This document shows, in pieces, positions 56,583-64,000 of a DNA stretch of 64,000 bases. The notes beneath the pieces are model-generated. The model made no database searches. It was not told where the DNA came from and was given only the letters and a program-made list of their open reading frames with translations. How positions within the stretch are numbered: position 1 is the first letter of the stretch; each line of letters begins with the position of its first letter. Source of the DNA: Sphagnum magellanicum (lineage: Eukaryota; Streptophyta; Sphagnopsida; Sphagnales; Sphagnaceae); NCBI GenBank assembly GCA_021904315.1, contig CM038911.1:5677390-5741389 (forward strand), given 5' to 3'. Both the position numbers and the translations under genes were made by a program.

Positions 56583-56700
56583 TTGGGGGTGCCTCACAAG
56601 TCCAACTTTTTTTTCTGCAATGAGTTATTTTGATTGGCTCATCGCAAAAAAAAAAGTTGAAACTATGGAGGCTCCCCCCAATATAGAAGATTCTATTCAA
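56583..56700. mobile_element. Foldback MITE, copy 2
   Basis: Ends GGGGGTGCCTC and GAGGCTCCCCCC are inverted. The inside reads TCCAACTTTTTTTTCTGCAA against a matching A-rich arm around GATTGGCTCATC. Same family as 55621-55740. Confidence 0.7.
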
Positions 56701-59700
56701 AGATGGATGCATCCTCCAATGGGCATTGATAGAGTTCTGGACATCTACACTAGTTTAGTATCTACTCGCTGAAGGCCAGAGTGAACCAGCACCCTACCGC
56801 CGCCCCATGCAGGATGGATGATGTGTGGAGAGCAAACATTTTTTTCCTTGTATTTCAATTGCATAGCTAATCATGGTGGTCATTTATGTGCTGACCATCC
56901 ACATGCAGCTACCTATTTTATAGGTCACCAAGTGCCTTCTCGACTTAGCTTGCCAGTATCGTAGACACTTTAGAGGCCCAGTTTACACCAGTAGTCAAGG
57001 CCAATGTTCAACTCAATTCAAGCATTCCTAGTGGTGCAAAAGTTGAAATCAGCCCCAAGGGCTTTAAACTAGGAAGAAAAAGCTTGAAATAGAAAAAAAC
57101 CTTTTCAATCTGCCCAAAGTTATTAAAAAATGCTGAACTTTATGGCTCCAAGGGTGGAAAAAAGGATACCATCTCATTTGGGAAGCCAATTTGCAAGTGA
57201 GACACTAAATACCCCTACTGAGCTCTATTACCCTCTGTTATCAGACACCGTGACCCACCACCAGAGTTGCTATCTGGCTGCTGAGGGGGTCCTACCCATT
57301 GTCAACTTGTAAAACTGCAATCGATTTTTTGTTTGCAAAACATTCCCATGTTTTTTGCAACATTCCACACGCGTGCATAGATTTGACAACAGGCTAAAAA
57401 TAGTGCCTTCAATTTTATTGGGTTTAGGGCTTGAAGCAAAGCCCCAACGGAGCTCAGCTTCTAGCATCACTTTCAGTTTGAAAAGATTGTATGGCACTTG
57501 AATGCAACATAATAATTGTGCAATTGACAACTTTAATGTTTTTCTGCATTATTTTCTTGGTACGTTCTTTAATGTTTTTCTGCATTATTTTCTTGGTACG
57601 TTTTGGGTTTGTTTACAGCGATGGAGTCATTTACAAGGAGAGCTTTTATGTGATGTGAATGCTATTAGACAAAGAAACTTTCATCCCTCGCACCTAGCGG
57701 TATCACAATTGATCGAAGTTGTCTTGCTCTGACTATCAACATTATGGAAGATGTCGACAATTCTGAAAAATTTTATAGTGTAAAAGAAGACCAAGGAAAC
57801 ATATCAAAACTTGAAACACACACAATGCCAGTGACAGGGGTCACCAACAGAGGCCACTTGGTTCAGGAGGTGCTGCCCATACATGCATAGGAGGATCCTT
57901 ACATGATTCAACTACTTGAGCATCATCGATATATCGACACTATCTTTAATGCGCCTATAGGATGGGTTTTGGGTTATGTTCCTCACTAAAGCTTTGTTCC
58001 TCCTTGTTTTTATACCATTCTTTATGTGCTAGTCTATTGTTGTTTGATGTTTTGTGTGTGCGTACGTGCTTTTTGTTGTTTGTCTTCTTCCATATGATCT
58101 ACCACAATCAAACCCTAAAAAACAGAATTGTTGACATCAAATGACCAAACATAACAACTTTAATATGTGCTAGTTTTCACTTGTTATTTCCACCTTTCCC
58201 AATTTTTTTGTCAATTTTTTTCTCCATTATAAGGTGGATATCAAACAAAAAAGACATTTTTTAAAAATCAGCCATTAAACGCAAATTTAATCTTATGGTG
58301 TTTGCCAAAAAACCAATTATGTTGTAGTGTGTTAAATATTATAGAACTACAGATCAATTGTAAAGAATTTTGTGAAGGTAATGCACATTGAAATTGTTCT
58401 TCATTTCACAATGAAAGTATTATTTGTGGGTTAGTATTGGTAAAAGTTCTATGGTAATTTTGTAATTATTTTTTGATCTATTTCTTTTTTAGTCACTATT
58501 CCATTCAAATTGTAGTTGCAGAACATTTGTATAATCATGTTTACAACAGTTGTTTTGCCATGTGTTGTGGTTAATTGAATTATCCTAATAAATAGCTTGT
58601 CACAAAAAAATGTTACAATTTGTTGATTATCACAAAATTGCATATTGAAGTTGGGATTTTGTTGTTGTGTTTTCAATTATGGCATGATCATGTGCAGGTT
58701 TTTGGAGGTCCATCCGACAAGACTAGAATCTATAAATGTAACATACAACAAAATAAAAAAACATGTGTGGCCTTGTGTCTTGAAGATGAATATGAAGAAC
58801 TTGTAATGGAAACACATTTTGATTATAAATAACATGGCAACCCTATTTGCAATCGGCCTTCCTTTTAATGTAAGTTCTACAAGGTTTGCATGAAAAATAA
58901 AAACATTTTTTCTTATCACAAAATGATGAACCAATGCCCTTCTTACAAGGGGAAGGAGCTCTTGAAGATGTAACTAACTTGAAACAAGCGTGAAACAAAG
59001 GAAATAATTAGGTCAAGTGTGAAGTTTGGGAAGATCATACCTTGTCGAAACAAGTGTCATGTTTTAAATGAAGTAAATTTTCCTCTTAAACGAGTTGCAC
59101 CTAATCTGAGATGTGGGGAATCACATGTTATGCCACCTCCACAACTTATACATGTTAAATAAAACATTTATCATTAATAATGATGATGATTTCTTGCTTA
59201 CTCCACATAAAAACAAAGGTAAGTAACCAAATGTCACTAAACTCTCCATTTATAGGAACAACTCTTATGTACAACATGCTCCCAAAGAGAAGGCAAAAAT
59301 CCCTAACCAAACTAAAATTGTCACACCATTCTTTGGTTCCCAAACTACTACAAATCCACAATGAAATCCAATGGATTTGAGCAGAGCTAAAATGGAAGTA
59401 AGGAGTATTAGCCACTACAAAGACATTCACAATAAAAGGTGATTATGAACTGCCTCCTTTTCCAAAAGAAATGTTAATGAATGGGTTGTTTTCTTGTTGT
59501 TAAAAATAGACACAATTATGGACATGATTTTTCTGCAAGATCCCAAAGAATGCATGGCAATCTTTGTAGGCATGGAAACAATAGAATTTTTACACAATAG
59601 TCTTGTTGATGTATTTGGGCAATGGTATATATATCCTACTATAAGTTTATATCTACCATCCATGCATGTTTAATCAATTTTTCCAACCATTTTTTACAAT

Positions 59701-60330
59701 GCAATGTTGCATTTGGTTTCTTCATGTGTTAATTAACTTCTACATCATGTTTTAGGAAAATGGAGGTATTGACAGAAATCCTCAGACAAAGGCTATTATG
59801 AAAAGTTGTTTAGTTACTTTGACATCCAATGGGGTCGAAGAGAAAATAATGGAGAGATTTTGGGAAATCAAAGGTCTAAAGGATTACCTACAATACCTTA
59901 ACTTTGAAGAAAAAGTATGAAGCAAAGAAAACGAGTGCTTCATTGACATCAAAAAGAAAAAATTGAATATGTTTTATAACAACTTCATGCTTTTGATGAG
60001 AAAGTAAATTTCACGATGCGATTGTTTTATCTATTGGGTATTGTATTTATTACCACTGCATGTTTTATTAATAGCCATCTTGGATCACACATCCTAACAC
60101 AATCCAACCATTAATAACATACGTCATCTTTATATTATGTACATCAATGGTTTATTGATCTGCATGTAGGTTTCATTTTATTTTATTTTTTAAATGTGGG
60201 GTTGGTCACCTTTATATTGTGTCTACAAGTGGCACATGTGGCATTAGGTCCACAATGCCCATGGTACCACACTAAATAGGGGTTGTATTGGTAGAATTAG
60301 AAAAGGAAACATTTTTTTTTTCCTTGGATT
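56701..60330. other. Gene-poor stretch, unassigned
   Basis: Short frames on both strands. On the plus strand near 59780-59930 the text IMKSCLVTLTSNGVEEKIME could be decayed coding sequence of unknown type. Nothing can be named. Confidence 0.4.
57531..57602. repeat. 36-bp perfect two-unit repeat
   Basis: CTTTAATGTTTTTCTGCATT starts at 57531 and again at 57567. The flanking frames do not resemble a known protein. Confidence 0.9.
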
Positions 60331-60811
60331 ATGAATGCCCTCACATTGTTTGGGCTTTCAAAATGTTTTGTAGATCATTTTATGGGAGGTGCCCACCATG
60401 AATACATTATGCCCATGTTGTATATTCTTGAGCAGGTTATGACTTCAACAGTTTATGTGTTGGCAAATGTTTTTATAATTATCACATTCCTTGAACTTTC
60501 TAGGTCCACAACTTGCATCCATTCGCTCATCCTATTCGTGGTTTAACTAAACACAACATCTTACATTTCGCTCATGATATGGCTCCTTCTATTTGCTTAA
60601 AGTTGTGGTTCAAAATGTGTTTAATTATGGGGTTACATGGTTTCCCAAGATTCATCAAAGTCACAAAGATGTTTTTTCATCTTGGCATGATTTGTTGGGG
60701 CTTATAGGTTTTGACCATGAGCATCAACATATTATCATAGAAAAATTTACAATTTCACCTACAAGATTACCCATAGAGCAATTGCTAACATTCATCATGT
60801 TAGATAGGTGA
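60331..60811 (+). other. Decayed coding-like fragment of unknown family
   Basis: Plus-strand frames here (60331-60546, 60513-60707 and 60593-60811) carry protein-like text such as YGVTWFPKIHQSHKDVFSSW and LGLIGFDHEHQHIIIEKF, in different frames. It is probably an old element or dead gene; I do not recognise the family. Confidence 0.35.
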
Positions 60812-63800
60812 AGTTGTTGGAAGACATGCGGTGCAATGGCACATTGTCTTTTGACCAACACCATCTCCTTGACTAGGTGACCACAATAAGGACCTATTTT
60901 TCCTTTTCTTATTCTTAAAAGGTTTTTTTTTGTTTTTTTTGTTATTAGGATTGTCAAGTGTCGCAAACCTAGCCTTGGGTTCGTGACCAAAGCAAGGGTT
61001 TGCAAAGGTGTGAGCCAAGAGTGAAGCCCAAGAGTCACATTTTCATGCTCCCAGGAGTGTAGGAAAGTGAAAGGGAATGAACCCCCACACTCTTAAATGA
61101 GCTCCCACTTTGGGAATTGAATCCTAATGGACTTCCAAATTTTCAAAGGACAATTGCAAAGGTCAAAACTTATAGGATTGAAAAGTTCCTTATATTATCG
61201 AAAAAACTCTTGGAACTTAGATGTCTAAAATGGGCTCACATGACCCATTTGGGTACTTAAAACATAAGTTATGGCCAAATGAGGGGTCGCGAGTCAAAGT
61301 GCCAATTTGACTCCCGACCACTAAAAGTCGGGAATTGCCCTGATTTACTTATGTTTAGGTGGCATGCAACATACCATTGGAAAGCTCTTGACAAGGGCTA
61401 CAACTTACCTTAATCAAAGGTCTACAAAAGAAGTTATGGGCCTTCAAAGTTATAGAAGTTTTAATTTTAGGAATTTCGAGACAAAAACAAAATGGGAGTC
61501 CCGAGACAAAATGACATTTGGGTGTAGGCCCCATGGCCATGCACAAAGAATACTATAAGGGGGAAGGTGGTGATTTCCCCCAAGTCTAGGCCCTGGTGAA
61601 TATTATGAATTTGTGTTTGCCCATAACTCATCCATGCACCAAAAGTGTTCAAATTATGCACTCTCTAACTATGCATTAACCAACTTGTTGTTTGATTTGT
61701 GCAAGTTTGTGTGAATAATTGACCCACTTGTCAATCGTCCTAATCCCCATCCCAGAGCTCCAGCACACCCTTCTAACCCCGAAATGCTACAAGCCAGGGA
61801 ACGTACTGCAACTCTTAATCCTTTCAATGTTTTCATATTTGGACTCACAGTTGAATCTACACGGAGTTTGGGGGTGCATCATTAAGATTGCGAATATGCA
61901 TTTATTCTCATTATGTGCATGTTGTTAAAAATGTTTTGCTGCTTAAAGAGGACATAGACATTTGCTAGTTGTTTATTGGGAAGGTCAACTTGGAGGAGGA
62001 GATTGTACTATATCTCATTTCGAGAAGATGCAAAAATAATCTCGCAAAACTTTGTGATTATTAGTTATAAAACATCATGGTGAAATTGGGCAAGGCCAAA
62101 GACCCCAAAATTGTTATTACAAATGCGACAAAACTTGTGACAAAGTTCAATTCCTCCCTATTAAACACATTCCTAATGATGGTCAACAAATAATTGGCAA
62201 CATTGATGTGTCTATTATTATTCCAATAGTTGACAACATCATTAACTTGGGTATGTTTCCATATTATTGCAAAAATATATATTGTCCTTGTTGATTTGGT
62301 CTACTTTTATGTTTGTTGTTTTTGTTAACATACGTGTTATTCGCTTGGATTCAATTTTTAACCAAAAAAATAAAATGTTCGAAGAAGGAGTTTTTCAAGT
62401 GAAGCTAAAGAGCAAGCACAAGGGTTGCTACCTATTGATTTAAAATTGATCACCAACATCCTCAACAATCCAATGAAAATGTGCCTATTCCATCTAATCA
62501 TGTGTGGAAAAAAAAAACAAAGGAAATTGATTTATTACAATCTTATGTGTTTAATCCAAGCCTAGTTACTTTAGTCCATATAGCCCACCTCCCTCTTGAT
62601 TTGCAATCTTTCATTATGACACCTTCCCTCTCTCTAAGATTGTGCCTTCCAAAACAAATTGAACATAGCCCCATGCATCCCATCCCCAACTTCAATATCA
62701 TAGTGGAACTTGCCCAAGGAGTTATTATAGGAATGGAGGCAATTACCAGAGGAAAAGGGAGAAAACAAGAAAAAACAAAAGCTCTCAACCAGCCCACCAA
62801 CTATTCTACCTTGTAAATGTTGCCAAATGATAATGACATTGGAATTTTTTTATTTGGGAGACTATGTGTTACAAGGTTTGTTATTTCTAACAGTATCAAA
62901 TTTAGGGTGTTTGACAAAAATAATGTTTTACAAGATGTTTTGTTGTTTACAATCTGGCATCATTTGTGCATGAATTCATTATTAGCAAAAGGAATACCAA
63001 GGAGGTAGCACTTTTGTTTCAAATCCAACAACATTATATGAAATTGAGGCTTGATGTGGATATTTCCCTTCTCGACAACCCCACTATACACCCAAGCACA
63101 AACGCCATGGATTTTTCCAAGTTGTGGTTCTCACACTTTCATCACCATGCCAAAACATGTATTTTGTATAATGTGTCCTATTTGGCTACAATGGCATAAA
63201 TGACTTTTTAAATAATTTTTTAAATGACTATAATTGAATAGGAACCGTCGTAAAAAACATGTTTTGGTGTGATGCATATTGATTCATAGCAAATGTACAT
63301 CACACATCTTCACCTTTAAGACATTGTAAAAAATTAGACCAAAGCAAGAAGGGAATTAGAACAAATTGTACTACAATTTATCTAAAGGAAACTGGAAATC
63401 CCACTTTATGTCAAGAACCTCATAATCCCACTATAGTATGCCAACCACTAGAATGTGATTATAATGAATGAAGAACAATTCGTACACTATGACCCTCTAA
63501 AGATTGAAAACATCTTCCCATCTACATTGGTGCATTGGTTTTTTTACCAAACTATGGGTTGTCAAACAAGGTCCCATGTCTTGGATTGCTACTTGGAAGT
63601 GGGCCATAATAAACAATTTTTAGGTGTGGCTAGATGGACTACAACAAGAGTTAGACTAGGAATGCGGGTTTTATGTTATGAAGTTCATAACCAGTTCTTG
63701 GAAGTCTATGAATCAATTTGATAACATTTAGGTATGTGTATGTTTGAGATTTTGGTAGATGATTTGTATGTGATTATAACCCATTTTATAGTGCAACCTA

Positions 63801-64000
63801 ACCTACTAGGTTTGGTGAATGCAAGCAATACCGAACATGTTCTCGAAGGTTGCAACTATTCAAACACAAGACACATTGTGATTTACAATCTTAAATGCCA
63901 TCAAGGTCATAAAAATTAGGTCGAGGGTTCAATTGGACTTGCACACTAAAAATGTACAATTAATTTCAACATAGTTTCATAATGTAATATGAAAACGACA
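60812..64000. other. Repeat-like terminal region
   Basis: 61.05-61.70 kb has the feel of an old LTR-type or other dispersed repeat (CCATTGGAAAGCTCTTGACA, GGTCGCGAGTCAAAGTGCC), but no partner copy is in the window. 61.9-63.75 kb holds scattered plus-strand frames (for example 63455-63721) that match nothing I know. Confidence 0.35.

Overview
The window looks like nuclear DNA from a land plant. It is AT-rich and crowded with transposons. Its one clearly functional host gene is split by about twenty short GT-AG introns and encodes a plant-type NSF (N-ethylmaleimide-sensitive factor, the vesicle-fusing AAA+ ATPase). The transposase remnants (a BED/hAT type and a pogo-like DDE_1 type) resemble families I associate with mosses, lycophytes and ferns. 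A seedless plant is therefore my best guess, held with low confidence. There are no bacterial operons, CRISPR arrays or rRNA genes.

NSF loci. Three NSF-derived loci dominate the gene content. Copy C (minus, 54840 to 46621) is complete: 22 exons give one open frame of 735 residues with both AAA+ domains intact. Copy B (plus, 41081 to 45456) and copy A (minus, 15301 to 11531) are N-terminally truncated paralogs. They lack the N domain and the D1 ATPase core but keep the D1 lid and all of D2. Both keep every splice site from exon 12 (A) or 11 (B) to exon 22 and an uninterrupted frame: 349 residues in A, 367 in B. B and C are convergent, about 1.2 kb apart. A lies about 25 kb from B on the opposite strand. 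The 5' end of each copy abuts a locally GC-richer stretch (15.9-17.1, 40.0-41.1 and 54.7-55.4 kb) that may hold its promoter. A decayed piece of NSF exon 8/intron 8 lies downstream of A near 9.6-10.0 kb.

Mobile elements and repeats. 0.6-2.2 kb holds a degenerate tandem repeat. 2.2-4.0 and 34.9-37.1 kb are two direct copies of one dispersed repeat; the first carries a Harbinger-type MITE, the second an unrelated insertion with four 89-bp tandem units. 5.1-5.7 kb is another tandem repeat. 6.1-9.2 kb is a broken Ty1/copia fossil with a nested MITE and an LTR-like end. 17.7-20.1 kb is a decayed hAT transposase and 21.3-22.9 kb a decayed pogo-like transposase, both on the minus strand. Small foldback or MITE pairs occur at 30.5/34.7 and 55.6/56.6 kb.

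Elsewhere (about 24-34 kb, 37-40 kb and 57-64 kb) I see AT-rich sequence with scattered short open frames and no gene I can name.
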